A stretch of 64,000 nt of DNA from Vibrio sp. NTOU-M3 (GCF_040869035.1 NZ_CP162101.1:1116001-1180000); one strand, 5' to 3'; positions 18,632 through 27,869 are shown, counted from the first letter of the stretch. The notes: a model not told the origin generated them from the sequence alone. Numbers and translations are program-made.

Positions 18632-18984
18632 ATGGAAAAGTCAGAAGCACTCAACATTGCACGAAGTAAATTCGGTTTAAATGCGACAAATAGAAATTCT
18701 CATTTTTCTAAGGTGAATGCCAGCAAGGATGTATGGTGGATAGAAGTATCTGTAAAGAAAATTACTGATCTTAATTGTCCTAATCTCTACTTCTTATTGC
18801 AGAAAGGTAGTTCGATTGATGTGTTGGATATACCTACAGAGTTTTTGCGCGAGTCAGCGGATGGTTTCAGAACTAGAACAGACAAAAGAAAAACTGCATG
18901 TGCTTCGAAATTGATATTGTGTCTTATAAAGATGTTGTAGGTCCAAAGAAACTAGATTTGCGCCAGTTTTTAGTTTCACCCTAA
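18632..18984 (+). pseudogene. Hypothetical protein gene with a frameshift (cassette 13)
   Basis: The frame from the ATG at 18632 (MEKSEALNIARSKFG) is good up to about residue 86, then passes an A-run at about 18889-18893 and ends in an unnatural tail at 18940. The next frame continues as CFEIDIVSYKDVVGPKKLD and stops at the TAA of attC 13 (18982-18984), the usual place for a cassette stop. A one-base indel in the A-run therefore explains the gene better than the short version. The family is not recognised. Confidence 0.6.
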
Positions 18985-19101
18985 CAATAAATTTAAGAGT
19001 GATTCACAACGCTCGGCGCTTTCACTTCAAGCCAGTTTAGTGTTTATGGCACAATGCTTTAGCTAAGGTGTTAGCGTTGTTCACACCTTAATTTGGCGTT
19101 A
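18982..19101 (+). repeat. attC 13
   Basis: 120 bp; arms AATAAATTTAAG and CTTAATTTGGCG. Confidence 0.95.
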
Positions 19102-19118
19102 TGTGTAAGGGAATAAAT

Positions 19119-19505
19119 ATGAAAAAACTAATAGCAACAGTTTTAAGCTTCTTAGGAGTGACCTCAGCTAATGCTGAGTATGTGCCTGATTATTCAGCTA
19201 TCGATTCAAGAGAGAAGGCATTGGAATTAGTCCAGAAAGGTGAGTTAGTTGAAACTCTTCTTTTTCCAGCTGAATTAGGCGGGCAAGATGTGCCTCAGAA
19301 CAAAGTATTTGTGCCCGTTGGTGTACCGGAGATTCAAACTCAAATAACAGGGACCATCGTTCGCTTCGCCCAAGATGGATTGATCGATAATATGCAAGTA
19401 GACCCTGAGTATAAAGGGGAGAGTTTTGTGCCTTCCAAGATTAAAATATCTACGTCGCATTCCGGAAAAGATGGAAAGTTCAATCCAGTAATAGAGATTT
19501 GGTAG
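19119..19505 (+). CDS. Secreted hypothetical protein (cassette 14)
   Basis: 128 residues. A clear signal peptide ends ANA before EYVPDYS, so the product is periplasmic or secreted. The mature part is not recognised. I take the ATG at 19119 with AAGGGA upstream instead of the ATG at 19101, which lies on the cassette junction. Confidence 0.65.
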   Translation: MKKLIATVLSFLGVTSANAEYVPDYSAIDSREKALELVQKGELVETLLFPAELGGQDVPQNKVFVPVGVPEIQTQITGTIVRFAQDGLIDNMQVDPEYKGESFVPSKIKISTSHSGKDGKFNPVIEIW

Positions 19506-19528
19506 TTACAGGCAAGCAGATTTACACA

Positions 19529-19619
19529 TAACAAAGCATTTAAGAGTGATTCGCAACGCTTGGCAGTTTCGCTTCGCTCAAGTATAGCCAAGCGCCGCTC
19601 ACACCTTAATGCGGCGTTA
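19529..19619 (+). repeat. attC 14 (short form)
   Basis: 91 bp only. Outer arms are the common AAAGCATTTAAG / CTTAATGCGGCG, but the centre is replaced by a short GCAGTTTCGCTTCGCTCAAG segment, shared with attC 49. Confidence 0.95.
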
Positions 19620-19707
19620 TGTGATTGGTGGACACTTCATACCTATTGGGGCTAAAATGCCCGCTCGCGGCTGCACATGAATTTCAGTCAACTTTAGAGA
19701 AAATACG

Positions 19708-20139
19708 ATGATTGTAGAAAATGTGCTTCCTGAAAATTACGCAGAAATGCTTAGTGTTTGGGAAAATTCAGTCCGAGCAACTCATGACTTCACATCAGAA
19801 GAAGATATTGAGTTTTTTAAACCAATTATCATTGAGCAGGCTTTTCCTGCTGTCACGTTAAGATGTGTGAAAAATGAAAGTGGTTCAATTTTAGGTTTCG
19901 TAGGTATCCACGACTCAAAGGTTGAAATGCTGTTCATCTTAAACGAGGCAAGAGGGCAAGGTGTTGGTAAGGTGCTACTGCAATACGCAATAGAGCAGTT
20001 AGGCGCAACCAAAGTGGATGTAAACGAACAAAACCCGAAAGCCGTAGGTTTCTACGAGCATATGGGTTTTAAAGTAGTTTCTCGCTCACCGCTCGATGAT
20101 ATGGGAAAACCTTTTCCCATTCTGCATATGACACTTTAG
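19708..20139 (+). CDS. GNAT acetyltransferase, YjaB-like (cassette 15)
   Basis: 143 residues. It follows the YjaB layout: VWENSVRATHDF near the N-terminus, the acetyl-CoA loop EARGQGVGKVLL (about 73-84), VNEQNPKAVGFYEHMGF and DDMGKPFPILHM at the end. YjaB-type enzymes acetylate small molecules or proteins; the target is unknown. About 90 bp of leader precedes it. Confidence 0.85.
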   Translation: MIVENVLPENYAEMLSVWENSVRATHDFTSEEDIEFFKPIIIEQAFPAVTLRCVKNESGSILGFVGIHDSKVEMLFILNEARGQGVGKVLLQYAIEQLGATKVDVNEQNPKAVGFYEHMGFKVVSRSPLDDMGKPFPILHMTL

Positions 20140-20225
20140 AGCTCGGTTTGTCGTAACCAGTTTGCTAGAAGAAACGGCCAGAGCTAATAACTTTGGGCGT
20201 TTCCGTATGCAATGAAAAAATCACA

Positions 20226-20345
20226 TAACAATAAATTTAAGAGTGATTCACAACGCTTGGCGCTTTCACTTCAAGCCAGTTTAGTGTTTATGGCACAATG
20301 CTTTAGGTAAGGTGTCCGCGTTGTTCACACCTTAATTTGGCGTTA
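20226..20345 (+). repeat. attC 15
   Basis: 120 bp; arms AATAAATTTAAG and CTTAATTTGGCG. Confidence 0.95.
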
Positions 20346-20844
20346 GTCGCCAGAAAAAGCTAGCAATCAAAATCATGTTTCTAAGCTCAATATTTGGCAA
20401 CTGGTTGTCCGGTTCACAGGTTCATCGACGTTGGTCCAAACTCATTTTCAGCTGTTTTAAGTCCAAATTTTGCAATTGTCCTAGCGTTTTTTTGTTCTTT
20501 GTTGCTGACAGAGCAGGGCAATCGAGTATCTGTTTTTGGTTGCAAATCTGCTCGGTGAGTTTGTTGGTTTAAAAGCTTATTTACTTGCTGAAAGGACGTT
20601 TTCTCTGGTGTGGTAAGTTCCACGTGGTTTCAGTGACTTTGTTGAAAGTCCGCACTGTGAGATTGGTTTTCCAAAAGCGCTTTTTTGGTGTTGTCAGTCC
20701 GTTTTCTGCGGCGTTGGCTGTTCCAAGTGGTTTCATTGAGTAGCCGCTTTGAGACTACGCCTGACTTAAGTGCATCAAAACACATAAAGTTTGTTGTTCG
20801 CAAAGTTTAGTTTGGCTTAAAATTGTCGCTCGGTGCCTCGCGAC
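20346..20844 (+). other. ORF-less cassette 16, family D copy 1
   Basis: 499 bp, homologous over much of its length to 41770-42258. Ends TTAGTCGC and GCGACTAAC match. Both copies share a minus-strand reading ELTTPEKTS...QQT, here at 20414-20623, but frames differ upstream and no ribosome binding site is seen, so coding is doubtful. Confidence 0.7.
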
Positions 20845-20964
20845 TAACAAACTGTTCAAGAGTGATTCGCAACGCGTGGCATTTTTACTATGCGTTGGTT
20901 TTAGTGATTAAGGTGGTATGCGGCGGCTTAGGTATTGCGTTGCTCACACCTTAACAGGGCGTTA
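20845..20964 (+). repeat. attC 16
   Basis: 120 bp; arms AAACTGTTCAAG and CTTAACAGGGCG. Confidence 0.95.
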
Positions 20965-21394
20965 GGCGACGGGCAGAAAAGTTCTTTGTTCTCATCTTCT
21001 TAGTTCTCTTTGAGCATTCGTTTTTCTAAGTCGGCAATTAAGCGTTGTCGGCTCAAATTCTTGAATACCTCCAACCGTAAAACATGCCAAAGTTCGTGGG
21101 TTGCCTCATTCGTTTTTGGTGCTGGTTGGTGGTGAGTTTTACTGGCTCAAAGTGTGGCAAAGGCAAGTTAATCGAGACTCTGGCTTTTGCTGTCATTTCG
21201 TAGCTTTAGGTTTATCAGGTTTAAAAGCTACTTTGTCGCTGAAAGGTCGCATTTCGTGGTTGTTGAAACCTTGGCTGAAACATAGTGAGTTTTGTGGTTC
21301 TTGAATCGCAAAAAGTATGAGTGCATTTGGTTGGTAATAGGGTTTCGGGTAATCTGCTTTCAAAACCACTTAAACACTGGTGGGAAACTTCGCC
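20965..21394 (+). other. ORF-less cassette 17, family C
   Basis: 430 bp, single copy in this window, without a credible gene. It shares the palindrome/micro-ORF core with families A and B but little else. Ends TTAGGCG and CGCCTAAC match. Confidence 0.75.
21053..21109 (-). other. Conserved palindrome with minus-strand micro-ORF (family C)
   Basis: 18-codon minus-strand frame MRQPTNFGMFYGWRYSRI and a stop, the same length as in family A. It has one base less in the CAACCG arm than the others. Confidence 0.5.
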
Positions 21395-21516
21395 TAACAA
21401 GGCGTTTAAGGCGGACTCACAACGCTTTGCGCTCTCAGTTTCAGTTGAATTTAGTGTTTAAGGTGCAATGGTTTAGGTTTGGTGGTTGGCGTTGTTCACC
21501 ACTTAACGCGGCGTTA
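21395..21516 (+). repeat. attC 17
   Basis: 122 bp; arms AAGGCGTTTAAG and CTTAACGCGGCG. Confidence 0.95.
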
Positions 21517-21943
21517 GTACGGGGTTGACATCAAAGGTCATAAGTTTTGGTGTTTATCTGTTTTGGTGTTCGTCTTTACACCTTGCAATTAGTGCATCTC
21601 ACGTTCTTTCCGGTGGCACTATATGCGTTGTGCTTGCTTTGATTTCACCGTTTACGGTTTCTAACTCTTAGCCTATTTCTTTGGCGCTTCTTCATTTTCG
21701 TGGTTTTTACTAAGTCAAAATTGTCTTTCTTTGGTGTGGCTGTTGAAGTACGAGGAAAGAATCCTTTTCTAATTTGAAGTTAGTAAAAGTAGGTGAGTTC
21801 AGTACGTTTTTCTTCTAGCCAATTTTCGTCTCTCTATCGATTTTAAGTTTTGTAGCTGCCCGTCTCACTTCAGTATTCAAAGCCTTTCATATCATGCCAC
21901 TTTTCAATATCTTGGAGCGCATAAATAGAAGTAGCGCATGTAC
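21517..21943 (+). other. ORF-less cassette 18, family E
   Basis: 427 bp with no credible gene on either strand and no homology I can see to the other ORF-less cassettes. Ends TTAGTAC and GTACTAAC match, so it is a complete cassette. Nothing else recognised in it. Confidence 0.7.
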
Positions 21944-22064
21944 TAACAAATTGCTTAAGAGTGATTCGTAACGCGTGGCATTTTTACTTTGCGGTGGCTT
22001 ATGGTGATTAAGGCGCTGTGCGGTAGCTTTTGTATTGCGTTACTCACACCTTAGCAAGGCGTTA
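21944..22064 (+). repeat. attC 18
   Basis: 121 bp; arms AAATTGCTTAAG and CTTAGCAAGGCG (covarying GC). Confidence 0.95.
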
Positions 22065-22093
22065 TGTAAATTGGTTAAGTTCGGAGATATAGG

Positions 22094-22639
22094 TTGTTCA
22101 AGATTAGCGAAGAAGTTCAGAAGTTAAAAACTCAAACATTGACTCTTTCTGGAATCGCACTATTCATTTCGATTACAGCGGCATTGCCAGAAAAAATTGC
22201 AATTATCGGCTTAGACCTTTCCGGAAGCAAAGAAACAGCTGGCTGGTTCTTGCTCATAATTCTTGGCTATTTCCTTCTCAAGTTCTCCGTACTTTCCATT
22301 TTTGAAGTCGTGAAAAAAGCGCTTCCTCGTTGGATTAGCTATAAGGGTAAAGATCTTCGTGGCGATGTAATGGGGTTTTCTGAAAAAGATATCCATGATG
22401 AATATGAAAGGCAAGGTCAATATCACGTAAACGAAGACCTAGGTACGCTTTCAGGAGAAGCTGCTGACATTGAACGTAAACGGAACAAATTGGATCGTGA
22501 CTATAAATCTAAGTTTGTTGCGGCATACAATTTATGGCTATATATCAGTGACATAATTTTCCCAATTGTGTTTGGCTGTTTCTGTTCTTGGGCTCTTTAT
22601 CGTTTCTTAGAGTACGGTGTGGTCTTCAAATTTACATAA
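22094..22639 (+). CDS. Membrane hypothetical protein (cassette 19)
   Basis: 181 residues with helices at about 16-34, 50-70 and 150-172 and a charged central loop (GDVMGFSEKDIHDEYERQGQ). Not recognised; the layout resembles membrane effectors with a cytosolic middle domain. The start is a TTG with GGAG at 22083-22086. The stop is the TAA of attC 19. Confidence 0.6.
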   Translation: MFKISEEVQKLKTQTLTLSGIALFISITAALPEKIAIIGLDLSGSKETAGWFLLIILGYFLLKFSVLSIFEVVKKALPRWISYKGKDLRGDVMGFSEKDIHDEYERQGQYHVNEDLGTLSGEAADIERKRNKLDRDYKSKFVAAYNLWLYISDIIFPIVFGCFCSWALYRFLEYGVVFKFT

Positions 22640-22757
22640 CAAAGCGTTTAAGACAGATTCGCAACGCTTGGCATTTTTGGTTTGATTCGGCTCTAGTGTT
22701 TACGGCACAATGTTTTAGGTGTGGTGGTGGCGTTGCTCACTACTTAACGCGGCGTTA
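22637..22757 (+). repeat. attC 19
   Basis: 121 bp; arms AAAGCGTTTAAG and CTTAACGCGGCG. Confidence 0.95.
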
Positions 22758-23217
22758 TGTTTACTTGTATTTCAAAGGCTTAAAGGTCTTAGGCTCTAGT
22801 TCTTTGTCCCTCTGGTAATTCGTCCCTAGTAGACTCAGCAAATCGGTATTGTCGGTCTAAGTTCTTGAACCACTCAGCCCGTAAAACATGCCAATGCTCG
22901 TGGGTTGCTTCATTGTCAGGTCGTGGCGGTCGGTTGTTTGTGTAACTGGCTTAAAGTCGCTTTGGGATTCTTAGCCAATCAGCATTTCGGCTTGGCAGTA
23001 GCCTCGGCAATTTGCCATTGTATTACGCTTTGGTTGGAAAGAAAGGGTGCTTGTTGTTTGTTGGTCGGGTTGCCTCATTGGGCAGGGAAGTGGAATTACA
23101 CGTTTTCGGTTGGTCGCCTTTGGCGGCCAAGTTGGTTTCAGCCTTGTGGTCTAGCTCAGAAAACTAGTCAGTAATTGCAGTTCTTTCTCATGTAAATCAG
23201 TCGTTTGTGGTAAAACA
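22758..23217 (+). other. ORF-less cassette 20, family A copy 2
   Basis: 460 bp, closest in length to 44193-44652. A plus-strand frame from a TTG at 22905 is partly shared with that copy but is broken in 15780-16167, so I do not call a gene. Ends match (TTATGTTT / AAACATAAC). Confidence 0.8.
22857..22913 (-). other. Conserved palindrome with minus-strand micro-ORF (family A2)
   Basis: 18-codon frame MKQPTSIGMFYGLSGSRT plus stop on the minus strand. Confidence 0.55.
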
Positions 23218-23337
23218 TAACAAACAATTCAACAGTGATTCGCAACGCTTGGCGCTCTCACTTCGGGTTGAGTCTAGTGTTTACGGCGCAGTTTGTGGGT
23301 TCAGTGCTTGCGTTGCTCACACGTTAATTGGGCGTTA
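23218..23337 (+). repeat. attC 20
   Basis: 120 bp; arms AAACAATTCAAC and GTTAATTGGGCG, family A type. Confidence 0.95.
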
Positions 23338-23417
23338 GGTTTTCACTCGGCTCTTGGTGCAAAAATTAAATAGTCATATATTAATTTTGTTGCTTATGCA
23401 TGATATGGAGGTCATGT

Positions 23418-23909
23418 TTGAATAGTTTAGTTGGTTTGGCTCTAGGTTTTCTGTTGGTTATGCCATTGGCAGTGTTACTTCACGAGTTAGGTCACGTAAC
23501 ACCTCAGTTAATGGCTGGTCATTCGGCAGAAATTCGGTTAGGTAGTGAGAAAGGCTCTAAGGAATTTCGACTTGGTAAATTGAAACTCTTAGTCGTTCCT
23601 TTCTCAATGAATGTCGGTTTTGCCTCAATCAAAAGAGACGTCAGTAAAAATTTACAAATTCTATCGTTATTAATGGGCCCTGTTGTATCTTTAATTCTAT
23701 GTGCCGGTCTTTACCTGATTAGTCGTCATGAATTGCCATATTTAACTCAATATTTGGTAAGCTTTGGAATGTATTTTTCACTAATTCAGTTCCTGTTTAC
23801 ATCCATCCCTATCTACTACCCAAGCTACTTCGGTGCGTACGAGGGTATGCCCAGTGATTGTAGGCAAATACTGGAATTACTTGGGTTAATGAAAGGTCAA
23901 GATGCATAA
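23418..23909 (+). CDS. M50-like membrane metallopeptidase-type protein (cassette 21)
   Basis: 163 residues. Helices flank a zinc-binding HELGH motif (H22-H26) in the first helix, as in site-2-protease-like M50 proteins, followed by a beta segment and two or three more helices. The usual second zinc ligand (NPDG-type motif) is not obvious, so activity is uncertain. I place the start at the TTG 23418 because GGAGG at 23407-23411 fits it; the upstream ATG at 23400 has no site. Confidence 0.6.
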   Translation: MNSLVGLALGFLLVMPLAVLLHELGHVTPQLMAGHSAEIRLGSEKGSKEFRLGKLKLLVVPFSMNVGFASIKRDVSKNLQILSLLMGPVVSLILCAGLYLISRHELPYLTQYLVSFGMYFSLIQFLFTSIPIYYPSYFGAYEGMPSDCRQILELLGLMKGQDA

Positions 23910-23912
23910 ACC

Positions 23913-24032
23913 TAACAAACAATTTAAGAGGGACTCCCCACGCTTGGCATTTTTGGTTTGGGTTTGGTTCAGTGTTTACGGCGTCCAAATTGGGTGTCGT
24001 GGTCGCGTGGCTCACACCTTAACAGGGCGTTA
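23913..24032 (+). repeat. attC 21
   Basis: 120 bp; 5' arm AAACAATTTAAG pairs poorly with 3' arm CTTAACAGGGCG, a possible recombinant. Confidence 0.93.
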
Positions 24033-24058
24033 TATGCCAGATTCAATTAATTCCCCTA

Positions 24059-24952
24059 CTAGGTAGGGGAAAAGTTTCTGATATCAGAGACTATTTTTTG
24101 ATACAAAGGATTATCGGGAATGATGCGCAGAGCTACCGCTGTTTCAAGGTCAAGGATGTTTTTACGACATTGCGAAATAAGGTTTTCTTTCTTGTCCCCT
24201 TCATGATGATCTTTAATATCGTCAATTACAGGTCTAACGAGTTGAATGAGCGCCCTGTTTGCAACTCGTTTCATTTGAGACTCAAAGTTATGACCTCTAT
24301 AAAATAGGAACATATTTTCCGGAGTCAAGCCTATCTCTTCAGCTTTGGAAAGTGCCTCTACTGGTGGCTCAGGTGTTGGAGTTTCTTCCTCCTTAACTCC
24401 TTCGTATTTTAAATTGAGAACAAGCTTTTTAATGGAGTTCCTATCGCCATTATGGAGGTGGGTTAAGAAAGCGTTAAAGTACTTTGTTGACCAATCATTA
24501 ACTAATTGCTCCAAATCTGGAATGGCGTCTTTTGAGTAGTGTCCTGCAATATTGCAGCATAGGCTCGATAGATTACATGGGTGGAAGTGGAAATTTTCGA
24601 TCGAGTATGCATACGTTTGGAAGCAGAAGTTACTATTTAGTATATCTTGATTATTGTCCGTAAAGTTATCATAGTCACTATCTATACATACCAAGTTGTA
24701 TGCACCTAGTGTTATTTTTCCTTCTTTCAAAAGACTAATTATTGTATCTTTCCCATTGGCTTTTGCTTCAACGCCTACGGCATCAATGTTGAAAGTCCCG
24801 AACCCATTCTCCGAAAGTAATTTCCCCCAAAAGCGCTTGTCGTCAAAACCCTCTACGAACACTTTAATCGTAGGAGTCTCCCCAAATTCTTCGTACGCTT
24901 CTTCTAGTGCATCATCTTCATCGAAGTCTGAGCCACCGATATTGATATTCAC
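24059..24952 (-). CDS. DUF4435 (Toprim-like) protein, PARIS AriB-like (cassette 22)
   Basis: 297 residues. The N-terminal part has the DUF4435/Toprim pattern: IKVFVEGFDDKRFWGKLL with the conserved acidic E..DD near residue 34, and LVCIDSDYDNF near residue 89. In PARIS the DUF4435 protein AriB is the effector released by the AriA ATPase. The gene starts with GTG overlapping the ATPase stop (TAGTG), so the two are translationally coupled. Both genes run against the array, and the cassette is intact. Residue-level similarity to known AriB was not tested. Confidence 0.7.
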   Translation of the reverse strand: MNINIGGSDFDEDDALEEAYEEFGETPTIKVFVEGFDDKRFWGKLLSENGFGTFNIDAVGVEAKANGKDTIISLLKEGKITLGAYNLVCIDSDYDNFTDNNQDILNSNFCFQTYAYSIENFHFHPCNLSSLCCNIAGHYSKDAIPDLEQLVNDWSTKYFNAFLTHLHNGDRNSIKKLVLNLKYEGVKEEETPTPEPPVEALSKAEEIGLTPENMFLFYRGHNFESQMKRVANRALIQLVRPVIDDIKDHHEGDKKENLISQCRKNILDLETAVALRIIPDNPLYQKIVSDIRNFSPT

Positions 24953-26058
24953 TAAACGCCAACCTCAATACATTTACTTCTCCAGTTTTCTTTCACCAGA
25001 GTAGGAGAGTGGGTTGCAATAATAAATTGATTATCTGGAGCAATGCTCACCAAATCTTTAATCAAGCGTTTCTGCCATCTAACGTGCAATGCGATTTCAG
25101 GTTCATCCAAAATGAAAACTCTGACTTTATCTCGATAATAATATGTCGAAAATAAGAGGTATATTATTGTTTTTTCACCTCTAGATAATAAGTTCCAGTG
25201 GATTGGTTCGGCGTTATCGATGTTTGCTAGTGTGAACTTGTTTTGTTCATCTCTTACAAGGTACTTGTTACTGTCCTCAAAGTAGGAGTTTAGTAGGTCT
25301 ACAATAGATTCGATGTCTTGACTTCTCTGTGTTGCATACTGATATTCTGCTGAAGAAGCTAGTTTTTCAAATTGTCCGTTAGCATCCCTAACTTCTTTCG
25401 CTACTACTTTATCTAAATGAGACTCAAGTACTTGCATGAAATCACGGCAATAGGAGAATCGCTCATCGATTGAACTTTTGTAAAGGCTCCAATAGCTACC
25501 TGTAAACTCTACGCTAGCATTATCCATATTGTGCATGCTCATTCGGTCTTCTTGAAACAAGAAGCCCAAAGGTGCTTTTGTTAACTTGTCTCTAAGTTCT
25601 TCCGAATTGAGTTGTTCTGGAATTTCTAATTGCTTGCGCCAACGTTCGCCTTTTTCATTGTTGGTATAGCTAACATAGCTTCGAGAAAAATCTTTACTAT
25701 GTTCATTATAGAGGTTTTGTAAGTAGTTCAGGAATTCATAGTTATGAGTGTCTTCTTGATTATCAAGCAAGTCCATAACTCTATCATCGAATTCTTTATC
25801 ATCGAATGACGCTGGTATAAGTAGCGTACTCATCGTGATTTCATTAGAAAACGTTAGCTTTGATGACCAGTAGCGGTTTTTAGATGTCGATGGTTTTCTA
25901 CTCTTGGTAGCAGTATTCAAGCTATCAAATATTATGTTTAATAGTGAGCTTTTTCCTGAGCCGTTTACACCTGTAAGCAAGGTAACGTCGTCATAGAATG
26001 GGACGGTTATACGCTCTTTGCCCCATAAGTTCACAATTTCCAATTCTGATAAATGCAC
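24952..26058 (-). CDS. AAA/ABC-type ATPase, PARIS AriA-like (cassette 22)
   Basis: 368 residues. RecF/OLD-like ATPase with Walker A GVNGSGKSS near residue 30, a signature motif LSRGEKT near residue 292, Walker B VFILDEPE and the switch histidine IATHSP. It is followed by a DUF4435 gene, the AriA-AriB arrangement of PARIS, which senses phage anti-restriction proteins. A GTG start has AGGA about 8 bp upstream. The gene needs its own promoter because it opposes the array; a candidate lies at 26083-26112. Confidence 0.72.
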   Translation of the reverse strand: MHLSELEIVNLWGKERITVPFYDDVTLLTGVNGSGKSSLLNIIFDSLNTATKSRKPSTSKNRYWSSKLTFSNEITMSTLLIPASFDDKEFDDRVMDLLDNQEDTHNYEFLNYLQNLYNEHSKDFSRSYVSYTNNEKGERWRKQLEIPEQLNSEELRDKLTKAPLGFLFQEDRMSMHNMDNASVEFTGSYWSLYKSSIDERFSYCRDFMQVLESHLDKVVAKEVRDANGQFEKLASSAEYQYATQRSQDIESIVDLLNSYFEDSNKYLVRDEQNKFTLANIDNAEPIHWNLLSRGEKTIIYLLFSTYYYRDKVRVFILDEPEIALHVRWQKRLIKDLVSIAPDNQFIIATHSPTLVKENWRSKCIEVGV

Positions 26059-26082
26059 TTTATTTCCTATGTGTTACAAGCT

Positions 26083-26112
26083 TCTATACAGTATATAGAT
26101 GTAGGGTGTTAA
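26083..26112 (-). promoter_or_regulatory. Candidate promoter with palindrome for the PARIS-like pair
   Basis: Minus strand TTAACA, 18-bp spacer, TATAGA preceded by TG. The -10 box is one arm of the palindrome TCTATA-N5-TATAGA (26083-26099), a possible operator. Confidence 0.45.
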
Positions 26113-26173
26113 TTACTTGATTTTGCCATAAAGCAGTCCGGCAGACCATAGGGACGTTAACGCAAATGGCATA

Positions 26174-26296
26174 TAACAAAGCGTTTAAGACAGATTCCCA
26201 ACGCATGGCATTTTTCATTTCATCGTTGGGTTATGTGTTTACGGTGGTGTGCTTAGGGTTCAGTGGTGGCGTTGCTCACTACTTAACGCGGCGTTA
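26174..26296 (+). repeat. attC 22
   Basis: 123 bp; arms AAAGCGTTTAAG and CTTAACGCGGCG. The cassette ends TTATATGCC and GGCATATAAC match. Confidence 0.95.
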
Positions 26297-26314
26297 TGTG
26301 AATAGGAGGTTTCA

Positions 26315-26719
26315 GTGAACAAGGTAGTCAAAGAACGCTTCGATGAATATCCGGAAAATGCTCGTATTAGGCTAGAGGAGCTACGAAATCTAGTCTTTCA
26401 AATCGCATCTGATTTGGAGCTGGGTGAAGTCGATGAAACTCTAAAGTGGGGTGAACCTAGCTATAGTGTAAAAACAGGCAGCCCGCTAAGAATGGACTGG
26501 AAGCTAAAATCTCCTAACAACTATTACTTGTTCTTTAATTGCCAAACTAAGTTAGTCGATACATTTCGAGAATTGTATGGTGAAGAACTGGTGTTTCAGG
26601 GAAACAGAGCAATCGTTCTGTCCATATCGCAAGTGTTGCCAGAAACAGCAATCAAGTCCTGTTTAGAGTTAGCTTTAACCTATCAGCGGCGTAAACATTT
26701 ACCTCTTTTGGGAGTGTGA
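26315..26719 (+). CDS. DUF1801 family protein (cassette 23)
   Basis: 134 residues. The pattern RLEELRNLVFQIASDL....ETLKWGEPSYSV and RMDWK....NYYLFFNCQTKL matches DUF1801/YdhG-like proteins, small alpha/beta proteins of unknown role. Start GTG with AGGAGG at 26304-26309. Confidence 0.75.
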   Translation: MNKVVKERFDEYPENARIRLEELRNLVFQIASDLELGEVDETLKWGEPSYSVKTGSPLRMDWKLKSPNNYYLFFNCQTKLVDTFRELYGEELVFQGNRAIVLSISQVLPETAIKSCLELALTYQRRKHLPLLGV

Positions 26720-26729
26720 AAAGTTCACA

Positions 26730-26849
26730 TAACAAAGCGTTCAAGAGGGATTCCCAACGCGTGGCATTTTTACTGTGCGTTGGTTTAAGTGATTAAGGTG
26801 GTATGCGGCAGCTTCAGTATTGCGCTGCTCACCCCTTAACAGGGCGTTA
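26730..26849 (+). repeat. attC 23
   Basis: 120 bp; arms AAAGCGTTCAAG and CTTAACAGGGCG, imperfect pairing. Confidence 0.95.
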
Positions 26850-27144
26850 GCTTCTTGGCATCGGAAATGAATTTCTAGGTGTGTTTTTTAACCCTAAAAT
26901 CCTGAGATAAAGTGTCATTGTTTGTCTCGAGTCATTGGCAAGTTTGCGTGTCTGAAATCAGCAATTTCTATTCCCGGCTTCGGCGTGTGAATTCTCGCAG
27001 ACGGCTCCCAGCGTGGCGGTTTTGGTTTGGCTTCAAGCAAATTCACAGTTTTGTAGAGGCTCACAAATTATGGGGTAGCTCGTTGTTTTTATAGGTAGGC
27101 TAATTCAAACTCCATTTGTGAAGTGCGGTAGTTCATCTTTAAGC
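26850..27144 (+). other. ORF-less cassette 24, family F
   Basis: 295 bp. A 60-codon frame at 26912-27094 starts with GTG, has no ribosome binding site and an unnatural composition, so I do not call it. No similarity to the other ORF-less families. Ends TTAGCTT and AAGCTAAC match. Confidence 0.65.
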
Positions 27145-27267
27145 TAACAAAGCATTTAAGAGCGACTCTCAACGCTTGGCGGGTTTAGTTCACAGTTTAA
27201 GTTTTGTGTTTACGGCACAATGGGTTGTGTTCGGCGGTAGCGTTGTTCGCGCCTTAATGCGGCGTTA
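27145..27267 (+). repeat. attC 24
   Basis: 123 bp; common type with small changes in the inner arms. Confidence 0.95.
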
Positions 27268-27290
27268 TACCAATCAACTAATTCATAGAC

Positions 27291-27869
27291 TTAGAAGTCG
27301 AATATTAAGTTTAAATTAATGCAACTTTGCTCGATTTTAACGCTGTATTGGCCTAGAACATCACTTGCTCCGGAAAAGCTTTCGTCATACGTGTTTACCC
27401 ATTCTATTTGTAGGTCTACTGGAGAATGCTTTGTAACTTTAACTCCTATTCCATAGGCTATATCATTGTCTCTTTCACTAATCCCAAAAGCACTAACTTG
27501 TTGCTTTCCCGCTCCTACTAGCCCATAGACTTCAATATGATCATTCACTGGAATAATAGCTTTTCCAAAAACAGCGAAGTAGTGATCAACGGAAACATCG
27601 TAACCAAGAAAATCACCTTCAGAAACATTCCCGTATCCTCTAAATTCGATAGCAGCGTATGAAGTAAATTTGTAACCGATGATAATCCCCAATAAAGTGT
27701 TGTTGCTGACACTTGTTTTGTAATCAGTACCGTCTACAGTAGCTGTTAAGTCAATATCAGATGAAGAAAGGCCAATACCAATGTAAGGCGTCGCTGTATT
27801 TGTTCCTGCTGCGAATGCAGTATGGCTTAGACATAGAGCGCATATTGCAAGGATAAGGTTGTTTCTCAT
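27291..27869 (-). CDS. Outer-membrane beta-barrel protein (cassette 25)
   Basis: 192 residues. Signal peptide ending AFA, then alternating strands (YIGIGLSSSDIDL, LLGIIIGYKFTSYAAIEFRG) and a terminal aromatic residue (LNLIFDF), as in OmpA-like/OMP_b-brl small barrels. It would sit in the outer membrane. The gene is antisense to the array, so it must carry its own promoter in the 80 bp before the next attC. Confidence 0.75.
   Translation of the reverse strand: MRNNLILAICALCLSHTAFAAGTNTATPYIGIGLSSSDIDLTATVDGTDYKTSVSNNTLLGIIIGYKFTSYAAIEFRGYGNVSEGDFLGYDVSVDHYFAVFGKAIIPVNDHIEVYGLVGAGKQQVSAFGISERDNDIAYGIGVKVTKHSPVDLQIEWVNTYDESFSGASDVLGQYSVKIEQSCINLNLIFDF

Noticed and set aside
22905..23174. Plus-strand protein of 89 residues in family A (also 44340-44543)
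   Set aside because: Conserved only in two of four copies, broken in the others, Cys/Trp-rich, without a ribosome binding site; similarity is explained by DNA homology.
26912..27094. 60-residue protein in cassette 24
   Set aside because: GTG start without a ribosome binding site, unnatural composition and no homologue within the array.
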